Below are positions 7,983-16,614 of a stretch of DNA of 64,000 bases, one piece after another. The stretch lies in assembly GCF_014694385.1 (NCBI RefSeq), contig NZ_JAAOCA010000018.1, positions 1-64,000 of the forward strand, written 5' to 3'. The position numbers and the translations under genes are program-made. The notes under the pieces were generated by a model. It worked only from the letters and a program-made list of their open reading frames with translations, was not told the origin of the DNA and did not search any database. How positions within the stretch are numbered: the first letter of the stretch is position 1; each line of letters opens with the position of its first letter. Source of the stretch: Pseudomonas typographi (lineage in GTDB: Bacteria > Pseudomonadota > Gammaproteobacteria > Pseudomonadales > Pseudomonadaceae).

Positions 7983-9789
7983 ACCTTCGTTATTACGCCG
8001 CTATGGCGCCATGCCGCTGCTGGGCCGCGCGAACAGCGCAGGGGTACCGAGAACACGTAACACGGGGTGGAGCAAGACGCTTGCGCGGCTGTGGCGCTAT
8101 AGGGTCGATTACCGTGCAAGGCTTCTACTGGTGCTTGCCAGTGTCCTGATCGGTGCCGCACTGGTGCTGCTGGCGCCTTACCTGTTGGGGCTTGCCATCG
8201 ATCAACTGTTGGTTGTACAGCCCACGGGCTCAGCCTGGGCCATGATCGCCTCACTGGCTGTAGTCTATCTGTTGCAACTGGGCGTCGCCCTGGGTCAGAA
8301 CTACGTAATGATCAGCCTGGCCCAGCATACCGTGATGCATGTCAGGCGAGAGGTGTTCGCACATTTGCATGGCCTGCCGTTGGCCTGGTTCGCCGCCCGG
8401 CACGCCGGCGAAGTTGCCAGCCGCCTGACCAACGACCTGGAAAATCTAGGCCAAACGCTCAGCCAGGCGGTGCTGCGAATCGGCACCAGCCTTGTGGTAT
8501 TCATCGGCATGCTGGGCTTGATGTTCTGGCTCAACCCATTATTGGCCATCGTCAGCTTGATCGTGGTGCCGATGATGTTCGGCGGCTTGCGCTGGGTCGG
8601 TTCGCGCACACCGGTCTTGTTCAAGCGCCAGCAGGCCGACCTCGGCGCGTTGGCCGGGTATGCCGATGAGGCATTGGCGGTACACATGGCGAGCAAGGCC
8701 TTTGGCCGGGAGCACGCCGCGGTCGAGGCGTTCGAGCAACGCAACCGGCATCTGCACGTTTCGGCTTATTGGGCGCAGGCTTACTCGGGCTTTCTGTCCA
8801 AGCTGATGTATGTATGCGACAACCTGAGCTTTTCACTGATTTTGGTGGTCGGGGCGATCCTTACGCTCAACGGTAAGGCCAGCATCGGCGTAGTGATCAC
8901 CTTCTGCGAATATGCACGGCAGTTCTCCCGGCAACTCAATCAAGTCTCGACCCAGATCAGTACGGTGCTGGCCACCCTGGCCGGGGCTGAACGCGCATTC
9001 GAGATGCTCGACGAAGCGCAAGAGCCCGACGGGTTGATCGAGCAAAGGTCATTGCGCGGGGACATTCGCTTCGAAGGTGTGGACTTTGCCTATGCCGGGG
9101 GTTTACCGGTGGTTTGCGGCATTGACCTGCATGTGCCGGCAGGCCAAACCCTCGCGTTGATCGGCCCGACTGGCGCGGGCAAGACGACACTGGTGCAACT
9201 GTTGAGTCGCTTTCACGACGTCAGTGGCGGGCGAATCCTTATTGACGGCATCGACCTGCGTGACCTGCGGCGCCGCGACGTGCGGCGGCAAATGGGCTTC
9301 GTCATGCAAGAGCCGCTGCTGTTTGACGCCTCGGTGCGCGACAACATCCGCTACGCCAGGGCCGAGGCCAGCGACGCGCAAATCGAGGCGGCCTGTAGGC
9401 TGGCCAACGCCCATGGTTTCATCGAGAAACTGCCGCGCGGTTACCACACCCTCTTGAGGCATGAAGGCGGCGACATCAGCCAAGGCCAGCGGCAATTGCT
9501 GACCATTGCCCGGGCGATTCTTGCCGACCCGAAAATACTGATTCTCGACGAAGCCACCAGCAATATCGACACGTTGACCGAAGTACACCTGCAGCAGGCG
9601 CTAGCGCGGCTGATGCAGGGCCGCACCTGCTTGATCATCGCCCATCGGCTGAGCACCATTCGCCAGGCCGATCAAATCGTGGTGCTGGAACAAGGCCGAA
9701 TCGTGGAGAAAGGAAGCCACGATCAGTTAATGAATAACGCCGGGGCGTACCACAGTTTGTATGTGGAACAGCAAGGTGCTGCGTATTGA
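7957..9789 (+). CDS. ABC exporter half-transporter with canonical Walker B and H-loop (heterodimer subunit B)
   Basis: 610 residues: membrane domain, then a nucleotide-binding domain with Walker A GPTGAGKTT, Walker B LILDEATSNID (catalytic Glu532) and H-loop His563 (IIAHRLS). Its signature loop is ISQGQ instead of LSGGQ. In a head-to-tail dimer with the upstream protein, that altered signature would complete the degenerate site, while the canonical Walker B of this chain meets the good LSGGQ of the other. The start is uncertain: ATG 7957, used here, overlaps the upstream gene by 26 nt, and ATG 8011 or an earlier one at 7897 are alternatives. The pair forms one transporter. Confidence 0.88.
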   Translation: MPGSPSVPEPSLLRRYGAMPLLGRANSAGVPRTRNTGWSKTLARLWRYRVDYRARLLLVLASVLIGAALVLLAPYLLGLAIDQLLVVQPTGSAWAMIASLAVVYLLQLGVALGQNYVMISLAQHTVMHVRREVFAHLHGLPLAWFAARHAGEVASRLTNDLENLGQTLSQAVLRIGTSLVVFIGMLGLMFWLNPLLAIVSLIVVPMMFGGLRWVGSRTPVLFKRQQADLGALAGYADEALAVHMASKAFGREHAAVEAFEQRNRHLHVSAYWAQAYSGFLSKLMYVCDNLSFSLILVVGAILTLNGKASIGVVITFCEYARQFSRQLNQVSTQISTVLATLAGAERAFEMLDEAQEPDGLIEQRSLRGDIRFEGVDFAYAGGLPVVCGIDLHVPAGQTLALIGPTGAGKTTLVQLLSRFHDVSGGRILIDGIDLRDLRRRDVRRQMGFVMQEPLLFDASVRDNIRYARAEASDAQIEAACRLANAHGFIEKLPRGYHTLLRHEGGDISQGQRQLLTIARAILADPKILILDEATSNIDTLTEVHLQQALARLMQGRTCLIIAHRLSTIRQADQIVVLEQGRIVEKGSHDQLMNNAGAYHSLYVEQQGAAY

Positions 9790-10151
9790 GCGCCGCCTCA
9801 CTTATTACGTTATATTCTTATATCCAACAGTTAAAGTTTGCACTGCCCAAGGCTTGTGAGGGTTTACTCCGGGTTTAACATCTCGGGCGCTTTGCAAAAC
9901 GCCTATATGAATAACCCAGCTTTGTATTGCAGATAATATCAGTTCGTTCTTTTCACGCCCCCCGTTAACCTCTGGCGCAGGCTATGCATCGGCTGAGCAA
10001 GCCCTGCCGCGCTGAACTTACCTCATTCACACATTTATGCCGCCACACCATTTTGGCCGCCCCTGTGCGCCTATGTGAATACCGGAACCGGCCCAAACCT
10101 GGGCGCCCAGGCCATGTAGTGAATTTTAATGAACCCTTTATGAGGTACAGC
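9790..10151 (+). other. Intergenic/leader region ahead of second TonB receptor
   Basis: These 362 nt are AT-rich compared with the flanking genes (for example TTATATTCTTATAT near 9810) and carry no convincing gene. An in-frame extension of the receptor back to 9984 is possible but has no signal-peptide character. The stretch holds one copy of the shared upstream element at 9917-9948 and is the likely promoter region for the receptor. A GAGG ribosome site at 10142 sets the receptor start at 10152. Confidence 0.6.
9917..9948 (+). promoter_or_regulatory. Shared upstream element, copy 1
   Basis: A 32-nt segment starting CAGCTTTGTATTGCA and ending ATATCAGTTCGTT. It matches 26 of 32 positions at 12343-12374, upstream of the hydrolase, and more loosely at 13078-13100, upstream of the monooxygenase. 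Both strong copies lie in leader regions on the same strand, roughly 110-205 nt before a start codon. It could be a regulator site or a promoter core; no regulator gene is visible nearby. Confidence 0.45.
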
Positions 10152-12326
10152 ATGACGAGTCATCGAACAGCCAAGCGTTGCCTGGGCGCGGTATCTTTTG
10201 CCGGCAAACCCAACCCGCTGATACTGGGCATCACACTGGCGCTTTTCAGCACGTTGGCAGCGGCGGCAGATGAAGATAAGGCAGACGCGGCACCTGCCAA
10301 GGCCGAGGGTGATTCCAGCCTGGCAACTGTCACCGTGACGGCCGAGCGGCGTGCCACAGACGTGCAGAAAACCGCGGTGGCGGTCAGCGCCATCGGCGAA
10401 AGCCAGTTGCAGGAACGAGGGGTGCATACCCTTGCCGATCTGGCGGGGCAAGCCGCTGGCCTGACCCTGCCGAGCCCGTACCTTAACCAGCAGTACGTGT
10501 TCATACGTGGCATCGGCAACTCACGCCCCGCGGGCAACCCTTCGGTCGGCGTGTATATCGATGACGTTTATATCGCCCGGCAATTCGGTAACGCCTTCGC
10601 CAACCTACCGGACATCGAACGCATTGAAGTGCTGCGTGGCCCACAAGGTAGCCTTTATGGGCAGAACACCAGCTCTGGTGCGATCAAGATCATTAGCCGC
10701 GACCCGAGCGACGCCTTTCATGGCTCGCTCGATGTGGCCGGTGGCAACCTGGGCACGGTGGAAACCAAGGCCCACGTCAGTGGCGCCTTGGTCCCGAACA
10801 TTTTGAGTGCGAGCCTGGCGGTGGCACACCGACGCAACGACGGTTATTTTCATAACGACACGCTGGACAAGGATGTAAACCGATTCGATACCTCCCAGGC
10901 CAGGGCCAAGTTGCTGTTCAAGCCCAATGACCAACTGCGCTTCGACCTGGCCGTCGATGAGGCCGATGATAACTCGGATAACGCGGTGGGTACGCCGATC
11001 AATCGTGGCCTGAGCGATCGGCATACATTGGCAGGTTGGGACACCCGCACCGATCAGAAGAACGGCGGCATTTCGCTCAGGGCGAGCGACGAACTGGACG
11101 ACCATTTAACGCTGAAGTCGATTACCGCTTGGCGCCGAATCAAGGACGACCAACCCTGGGATTCCGATGGCTTGCCCATTAGCGAGGGCATATTCAAATT
11201 CCAGCAGTACATCAACCAGCGGCAGTTTTCCCAAGAGTTCCAGCTGCTCGGCGATTACGGCAACTTCGATTTCGTCACCGGTGCGACCGCGTTCCGCGAG
11301 CATTTTAATTTTGACCGGGTGACCAGTACCAAGGCGGGTAGCAACTGGCAGGTCACGCGTTCCTGGAACGAGAAGGAAAGTTATGGCGTATTCGGCCAAC
11401 TGCATTACAAAGTGACCGACGCCTTCGGCATTACCGGCGGCCTGCGTTACTCACGCGAACAGCACACGCTGGATGCCGACGCTTATGCCAGCGACGCACA
11501 CCGGGATTTGCTGGCCCGGCAATTTTCTGTAGAGGGTATTGATCAGCGCAACCACGCCGTGACCCCTAAGCTCACGCTGGACTACACCTTTCAGCCGGGG
11601 CTGTTCACCTACTTCACCATCGCCAAGGGCGAAACCTCGGGCGGCTGGAACCCTGCGCCCGCAGGGTCACTGGCGTTGGCCACCGTACCCATCGACCCTG
11701 AAGAGGTAATTTCCTACGAATGGGGGGTGAAGTCGACAGCATTCGATAATCGGGTTCAGAACAATATTGCGTTGTTCTACAACGACTACCGGAACTATCA
11801 GACCAACCTCACCAACCCGACCATCAATAACAATGTGGTGCTCGGCTCGGTGCTGACCAACGTTGATAAGGCGCACACCTACGGTGCAGAACTGGAAACC
11901 TCGATTCGCTTCACCCCGGCCTTGCAGACCAACTTTTCTGTGTCTTACCTGAGGACCAAATTCGACCAATTCCTGAAAAGCGGCACCACGGCCGCCGATT
12001 ACACGGGTAACGAATTGCCCTTCGCCCCGCACCTGACCCTGAACGCCAACGCCGTTTATGACATCCGTGTGCCCGGTGGCGATTTGCGCCTCAACGGTAC
12101 AGCGAAATATTCGAGCAAATATTACAGCGGCCCGGAAAATACCTACGCCACGCCAGCACAAACGTTGGTAGACCTGGGCGGCTTTTATACGCCTTCCGGT
12201 TCGCAGCTGACCTTTTCATTGACCGTCAAGAACCTGTTCGACAGGACCTATGAAACGCCTTCGGTCTACAGCTATTCGTACAACACCCAGCGCCAATGGC
12301 TGGCGGGGGTGCGCTACGACTTCTGA
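10152..12326 (+). CDS. TonB-dependent outer-membrane receptor (paralogue of the first)
   Basis: 724 residues. Start at ATG 10152, with GAGG 7 nt upstream (an ATG at 10140 is less well spaced). A long signal peptide ends LFSTLAAAADE; then come VTVTAERRATDVQKT (TonB-box region), a plug with YIDDVYIARQ and IERIEVLRGPQGSLYGQNTS, and a barrel ending GVRYDF with the expected C-terminal Phe. There is no STN signalling domain. It resembles the receptor at the left edge across plug and barrel (for example DKDVNRFDTSQARAKL and SITAWRRIK), so an ancient or local duplication is likely. It stands first in a + strand run leading to the monooxygenase and importer genes, so it probably brings in their substrate. 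Confidence 0.94.
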   Translation: MTSHRTAKRCLGAVSFAGKPNPLILGITLALFSTLAAAADEDKADAAPAKAEGDSSLATVTVTAERRATDVQKTAVAVSAIGESQLQERGVHTLADLAGQAAGLTLPSPYLNQQYVFIRGIGNSRPAGNPSVGVYIDDVYIARQFGNAFANLPDIERIEVLRGPQGSLYGQNTSSGAIKIISRDPSDAFHGSLDVAGGNLGTVETKAHVSGALVPNILSASLAVAHRRNDGYFHNDTLDKDVNRFDTSQARAKLLFKPNDQLRFDLAVDEADDNSDNAVGTPINRGLSDRHTLAGWDTRTDQKNGGISLRASDELDDHLTLKSITAWRRIKDDQPWDSDGLPISEGIFKFQQYINQRQFSQEFQLLGDYGNFDFVTGATAFREHFNFDRVTSTKAGSNWQVTRSWNEKESYGVFGQLHYKVTDAFGITGGLRYSREQHTLDADAYASDAHRDLLARQFSVEGIDQRNHAVTPKLTLDYTFQPGLFTYFTIAKGETSGGWNPAPAGSLALATVPIDPEEVISYEWGVKSTAFDNRVQNNIALFYNDYRNYQTNLTNPTINNNVVLGSVLTNVDKAHTYGAELETSIRFTPALQTNFSVSYLRTKFDQFLKSGTTAADYTGNELPFAPHLTLNANAVYDIRVPGGDLRLNGTAKYSSKYYSGPENTYATPAQTLVDLGGFYTPSGSQLTFSLTVKNLFDRTYETPSVYSYSYNTQRQWLAGVRYDF

Positions 12327-12342
12327 GTGGTTATGAACCCAA

Positions 12343-12374
12343 CAGCTATGCATTGCACTTTATATCGGTTCGTT
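12343..12374 (+). promoter_or_regulatory. Shared upstream element, copy 2
   Basis: Begins CAGCTATGCATTGCA and ends ATATCGGTTCGTT. It is identical to copy 1 (9917-9948) at 26 of 32 positions, including 19 of the last 23. It lies 108 nt before the hydrolase start, just after the receptor stop, which suggests the hydrolase gene has its own promoter or operator rather than only read-through. Confidence 0.45.
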
Positions 12375-12481
12375 GCCCCGCGCCGCTCCCCTACCATGCC
12401 GCAACGGTGCCGGGATGCCTGTTACCGCTTGCCAGACACTGCCCGCAGTGATGATAAAAACGTAAGACCAAGGAGAAATAG

Positions 12482-13042
12482 ATGAGTGATGTGCGAGTTC
12501 TGATTCTGCCCGGCCGCGGCAATTCGGGAGAACAACACTGGCAAAGCATTTGGGAAAGCAACCACCCCGCATACCAGCGGGTGCTGCAAAAAGAGTGGGA
12601 TAACCCTGACCTTGATGATTGGGTGCAGGCGCTGGACGCGGCGATCAACCACGACCAAACCCCGGTGGTGCTGGTGGCTCATTCGTTGTCGGTCAGCCTG
12701 GTCAGCCACTGGGCCAAACACCATAGTGGGCCGGTCAAGGCCGCGTTATTGGTCGCACCCAGCGACGTCGAAGCCGAAGACTACCCGCCCGGCACCGTGG
12801 GTTTCGCACCCATTCCACTGCAACCGCTGCCGTTCCGCACCGTGGTAGTGGCCAGTACCGACGACCCTAAAGTGACCTTGGCAAGGGCCGAACAATTCGC
12901 CGAGGCCTGGGGCGCAACGCTGGAAATTGCCGGCGCCCACGGCCATTTGGGCTCGGCCGCCGAACTCGGCGCGTGGGACTTCGGCGCGCGGCTATTGCGG
13001 GGCTTGATCGGCGAGAAAGTTGACAAGGCCGTTTTGGAATAA
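12482..13042 (+). CDS. RBBP9/YdeN-family alpha/beta serine hydrolase
   Basis: 186 residues starting MSDVRVLILPGRGNSGEQHW, which is the family's N-terminal oxyanion strand. The nucleophile elbow is VAHSLS (usually AHSLG), with an acidic residue in STDDPKV and a catalytic His in HGHLGS completing the triad. There is no signal peptide, so it is cytosolic. An AAGGAG ribosome site lies 8 nt upstream. Proteins of this family are small esterases or thioesterases of mostly unknown physiological substrate. Its place between the receptor and the monooxygenase suggests hydrolysis of an ester or amide in the imported compound; that is inference. Confidence 0.88.
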   Translation: MSDVRVLILPGRGNSGEQHWQSIWESNHPAYQRVLQKEWDNPDLDDWVQALDAAINHDQTPVVLVAHSLSVSLVSHWAKHHSGPVKAALLVAPSDVEAEDYPPGTVGFAPIPLQPLPFRTVVVASTDDPKVTLARAEQFAEAWGATLEIAGAHGHLGSAAELGAWDFGARLLRGLIGEKVDKAVLE

Positions 13043-13077
13043 GCCTACAACTTCTGCGTATTTATAAATAGGCGGAT

Positions 13078-13100
13078 CAGATGATAACTATTCGCCCTTT
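13078..13100 (+). promoter_or_regulatory. Weaker third copy of shared upstream element
   Basis: CAGATGATAACTATTCGCCC followed by TTT matches the 3' half of copy 1 (from 9930) at about three quarters of positions. It lies about 190 nt ahead of the monooxygenase. A perfect 12-nt palindrome, TATTTATAAATA, sits just upstream at 13059-13070. Both are candidates for regulation of the monooxygenase operon; the match is weak enough to be chance. Confidence 0.3.
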
Positions 13101-13290
13101 TAAGTTGGCCCCTTGCCATGTTTTCGCATAAGCATTGCCGATTTTAGCGGTTCCGCATCTGCCCGCGCGTGCGTAGTTTGAAACTTCTGAACGGCTCGCC
13201 CTGTGAACAGGTCCCGTTCAAACCACTCGATATCCATGTTTAACAGGCCCGGCCGATCAACTGCGCCGACGCTGGTTTGGAGAACACATC

Positions 13291-14664
13291 ATGGCTCGCA
13301 ACGATTCACGCACACTTCGTTTTGGTATCGGCATCCAGGGCGGCGGCGGCCATTGGCGCGACCCGCAAATAGCCGATGGTGCAGCCTCGGATATCGACAG
13401 TTACATACGCTTGGCACAGCTGGGTGAAGCGGCCAAATTCGACTTTGCGTTTATTGCCGACTCCGCTTACATCACCCGCGATGCCACCTGGCCATTTCTG
13501 AGCCGGCTAGAACCGATCAGTGCCTTGTCGGCAGTGGCTGCGGTCACCCGCCACATCGGGCTGGTCGGCACCATGACCACGTCTTACAGTGAACCGTTCA
13601 CGACCGCCCGGCAGCTGGCCTCGCTGGATAAAATCAGCCGTGGCCGGGCAGGCTGGAACGCCGTGACCTCCGCCCTGGAGGGGGTGGCGCGAAACCATGG
13701 CCACGACACGCTGCACACCCACGAACTGCGCTACCGAATCGCCCAGGAATACATCGAGGTGGTGACCGGGCTGTGGAATTCCTGGGAAGACGATGCTTTT
13801 GTGCGTAACCGTGAAACCGGCCAGTACGTAGACTTGAACAAAATGCACACCCTGAACCACAAGGGTGAGTTCTTTTCGGTACAGGGCCCGCTCAACATCG
13901 AGCGCTCTGCCCAGGGCCGGCCTGTGCAATTCCAGGCCGGCGCCTCCGATGCCGGGCGCGATCTCGCGGCGCGTTTTGCCGATGCGATTTTCTCCGACTT
14001 CGCCAGTGCCGGCGACCCAGCGCAGGCGAAGGCGTATTACCAGGACATAAAAGGCAGGGTCAAAGCCCATGGCCGAGACCCGGAAAAAGTGCTTATTTTT
14101 CCCTCAATCGGTCCTATCGTGGGCGACACCCAAGAAGAGGCGGACCACCTGTATCAGGAGTCGTCGAAGTATGTCGATATCGATTTTGCGGTGAAGTACC
14201 TGAGCCGTTACTTCAGTTTCTTCGACTTTTCCCAATTTCCGCTCGATGAGCCACTGCCCGACCTGGGCGATATCGGCAAGGACAGCTTCAAATCCACCGC
14301 CGAATATTACAAGCGCATCGCCCGCGAAGAAAAACTCACCTTGCGCCAACTGGCGCTCAGGGCCGCGAACCCCCGCGGCGGGTTCGTCGGTACGCCGGTG
14401 GCGATTGCCGACAAGCTTCAGCACCTGTTCGAAACACCGGTGGTAGACGGTTTTATCATTTTTGGCGCGTTGCGCCATGCGAGCGCTTTCATCGAAAAAG
14501 TGGTGCCCATTCTCCAAGAGCGCGGGCTGTTTCGTACCGACTATGAGGCCGGCACCTTTCGTGGAAACCTGGGGCTCGATTTCCCCACTCATCCGCACGC
14601 GACGCCCCCCTCGCCCTCCTCCCCATCCACCGCTGCCATTTCGGCGCTGGAGTCTTTGCCATGA
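13291..14664 (+). CDS. FMN-dependent two-component monooxygenase, NtaA/SnaA/DszA family
   Basis: 457 residues starting MARNDSRTLRFGIGIQ, behind GGAGAACACATC. Family hallmarks are FDFAFIADS, RIAQEYIEVVTGLWNSWEDDAF, and FQAGASDAGRDLAARFADAIF. Members use reduced FMN from a separate reductase to hydroxylate or cleave C-N or C-S bonds (nitrilotriacetate, EDTA, dibenzothiophene sulfone, dimethyl sulfone relatives). No flavin reductase lies next to it; the nearest flavin-reductase-like gene is 41 kb away. The 3' end overlaps the aldolase start (ATGA), so the two are coupled. The tail after residue 425 is Pro/Ser-rich and not typical. Substrate unknown. Confidence 0.92.
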   Translation: MARNDSRTLRFGIGIQGGGGHWRDPQIADGAASDIDSYIRLAQLGEAAKFDFAFIADSAYITRDATWPFLSRLEPISALSAVAAVTRHIGLVGTMTTSYSEPFTTARQLASLDKISRGRAGWNAVTSALEGVARNHGHDTLHTHELRYRIAQEYIEVVTGLWNSWEDDAFVRNRETGQYVDLNKMHTLNHKGEFFSVQGPLNIERSAQGRPVQFQAGASDAGRDLAARFADAIFSDFASAGDPAQAKAYYQDIKGRVKAHGRDPEKVLIFPSIGPIVGDTQEEADHLYQESSKYVDIDFAVKYLSRYFSFFDFSQFPLDEPLPDLGDIGKDSFKSTAEYYKRIAREEKLTLRQLALRAANPRGGFVGTPVAIADKLQHLFETPVVDGFIIFGALRHASAFIEKVVPILQERGLFRTDYEAGTFRGNLGLDFPTHPHATPPSPSSPSTAAISALESLP

Positions 14665-15497
14665 ATACGCCTATCCAGCCCCGGGCCAACACAGCCCTAA
14701 GCATCGAACAACGTTTCGAAAAAGCCAGAACCTATCCACGCCCTCAGCCCCCGGTGTTCAGTAGCGCCGAAGGCGAACGCCAGCACCGTAAGGAAACGCT
14801 TGCGGCGGCTTTTCGTATTTTTGGCAAGTTGGGTTATGACGAAGGGGTGATGGGCCACATTTCAGCCCGCGACCCGGAGAACCCCCAACATTTCTGGATC
14901 AATCCATTTGGGCTCAGCTTCAACTTGATAACCGCCGGTGACCTGCAACGTGTAAGCCTGGACGGCGACCTGATCGAGGGCCACGGCTGCCCACACCCCG
15001 GCGGCATTCCCTTGCATTCGGCGATTCTGACCCTGCGCCCGGACATCGTCTCGGTGGCCCATACCCATTCGCTGTATGGGCGAACCTGGAGCACGACCGG
15101 GCGGCTTCTGCCGGCGGCCAGCGCCGAGTCGGCGGTGTTTTATGGCAAGCATGCGCTCTATGACAGCCATGCCCATGGCGAGGGTGACAACCTGGTCAAT
15201 GCCCTGGGCACCAACCGCGCGCTGTTGATGAAAAATCACGGTTTGTTGACCGTGGGCCAAACCGTCGATGAAGCGGCTTATCTGTTTATTTCGCTGGAAA
15301 AAATTTGCCAGTCACAGATCGCCGCCGAATCCATCGGCTCGGCGCAGACGATGGAAGAAGAGCATGCCCGGCGCGGCGCCGAGCGTTTCCAGGCTTACAA
15401 CGGCTGGCTGAACTTCCAACCGCTGTATCAAAGCATCGTGAAAGAACAGCCGGACCTTTTACAGGCCGCCAACCGACCCCACGGGAGCCATTCGTGA
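14661..15497 (+). CDS. Class II aldolase/adducin-domain protein
   Basis: 278 residues. The fold shows in EGVMGHISARDPENPQHFWINPFG, PLHSAIL, and the metal-binding VAHTHS together with a later His (KNHGLL). These are the zinc site of fuculose/ribulose-phosphate aldolases and their non-aldolase relatives. Homologues beside flavin monooxygenases are common in organosulfur and xenobiotic clusters, where they probably process an aldehyde or keto fragment. The start (ATG 14661) overlaps the monooxygenase stop and the end overlaps the binding-protein start (GTGA), so it is in the middle of a coupled operon. Confidence 0.9.
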   Translation: MNTPIQPRANTALSIEQRFEKARTYPRPQPPVFSSAEGERQHRKETLAAAFRIFGKLGYDEGVMGHISARDPENPQHFWINPFGLSFNLITAGDLQRVSLDGDLIEGHGCPHPGGIPLHSAILTLRPDIVSVAHTHSLYGRTWSTTGRLLPAASAESAVFYGKHALYDSHAHGEGDNLVNALGTNRALLMKNHGLLTVGQTVDEAAYLFISLEKICQSQIAAESIGSAQTMEEEHARRGAERFQAYNGWLNFQPLYQSIVKEQPDLLQAANRPHGSHS

Positions 15498-16612
15498 TCC
15501 AGTCCACGTTACTGTGCAGCCTCTATCGGCGCTTGGGTTTGGCCATACTGGCTTTTAGCCTGTCGACAGCCGGGATGCCAAGCGCGTATGCAGACGCGAC
15601 CGTTACCGAAACCCCACCCAAGCAGATCCGCCTGGGCGGCCCAAGCCTGTCGACCGCCAATAACGAACACTGGGGGTGGGGCTTGCTGGGCATCGCCCAT
15701 GCCAGGGGTTTGTTTCAAGAAGAATTTCGTAACGACGACACCCAATTGCAATTCATCGGGCTGAACACCGTGCCCATGGTCAGCGAGGCGTTGGCGACCA
15801 ACAAGCTGGATTTCGCCGGCCAAGGCGACCTGATCTCGATGATAGGCCGCTCGGCCGGGGTGAAGACGCGTTATATCTTGCCGGTCAGCAAGTTCGGCAA
15901 CGCGTACCTGGCGGTCAAGGCCGATTCCGCGATCCAGTCCGTCACCGACCTCAAGGGCAAGAAAGTCGCGTATCTCAAGGGCAACTACATTCACCCTCAA
16001 GTCATCCGCATTCTGGCCGCCAACGCCATGACGGAGAAGGACGTGGTGCAGATGAACCTGGACCAGGCAACGTCCACCGCCGCCTTGGGCACCGGCGACA
16101 TCGATGCCTTGTTCGGCGGCGCGGAACTGTTGGCGCTGCGGGATAGCGGCCTGGCCAGGATTATCTACACCACCCGGGGCAATGCGCCCAATGCCACGGC
16201 ACAGACCGGGCTGATCGTGCGCGATGACTTCGCCACCCGCTACCCGCAAACTACCGCGCGAATCGTCAAGGTGCTGGTGCGCGCCGCGCAGTGGGCTTCA
16301 GATGACGCCAACAAAGAGCAGGTGTATGGCCCGTGGTGGAGCTTTCGCTTACAAGACGCACTCAAGGAGGACAGCAGCGACCGGCCCTGGAGTGAACGTG
16401 CCAGCCCACTGTTCGATAAATTCCTGGTCAGTCAATATCACGACACTTACCGCCTCGCCAAAGAGCTGAAGCTGCTGCGCGGCAAGGATTTCGACGTTGA
16501 CCAATGGATGGACCATAGCTTCCTGGACGCGGCCCTCAAGGACCTGCACCTGGAACATTTCTGGGCCGAGCTGGACGAACACGGCCAGCCCATCGCGCAG
16601 ACCGGGCAATAA
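15494..16612 (+). CDS. ABC transporter periplasmic binding protein (SsuA/NMT1-like)
   Basis: 372 residues. GTG start at 15494 overlapping the aldolase stop, with a GGGAG site before it. The signal peptide ends MPSAYADA. The mature part begins IRLGGPSLSTANNEHWGWGLLGIAHARGLF and contains DLKGKKVAYLKGNY and FGGAELLALRDSGLARIIYTT, which are typical of the aliphatic sulfonate, taurine and pyrimidine-precursor binding proteins. It lacks a lipobox, so it is a free periplasmic protein. With the two permeases and ATPase it makes an importer; ligand specificity cannot be read from sequence. Confidence 0.9.
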   Translation: MIQSTLLCSLYRRLGLAILAFSLSTAGMPSAYADATVTETPPKQIRLGGPSLSTANNEHWGWGLLGIAHARGLFQEEFRNDDTQLQFIGLNTVPMVSEALATNKLDFAGQGDLISMIGRSAGVKTRYILPVSKFGNAYLAVKADSAIQSVTDLKGKKVAYLKGNYIHPQVIRILAANAMTEKDVVQMNLDQATSTAALGTGDIDALFGGAELLALRDSGLARIIYTTRGNAPNATAQTGLIVRDDFATRYPQTTARIVKVLVRAAQWASDDANKEQVYGPWWSFRLQDALKEDSSDRPWSERASPLFDKFLVSQYHDTYRLAKELKLLRGKDFDVDQWMDHSFLDAALKDLHLEHFWAELDEHGQPIAQTGQ

Positions 16613-16614
16613 GC

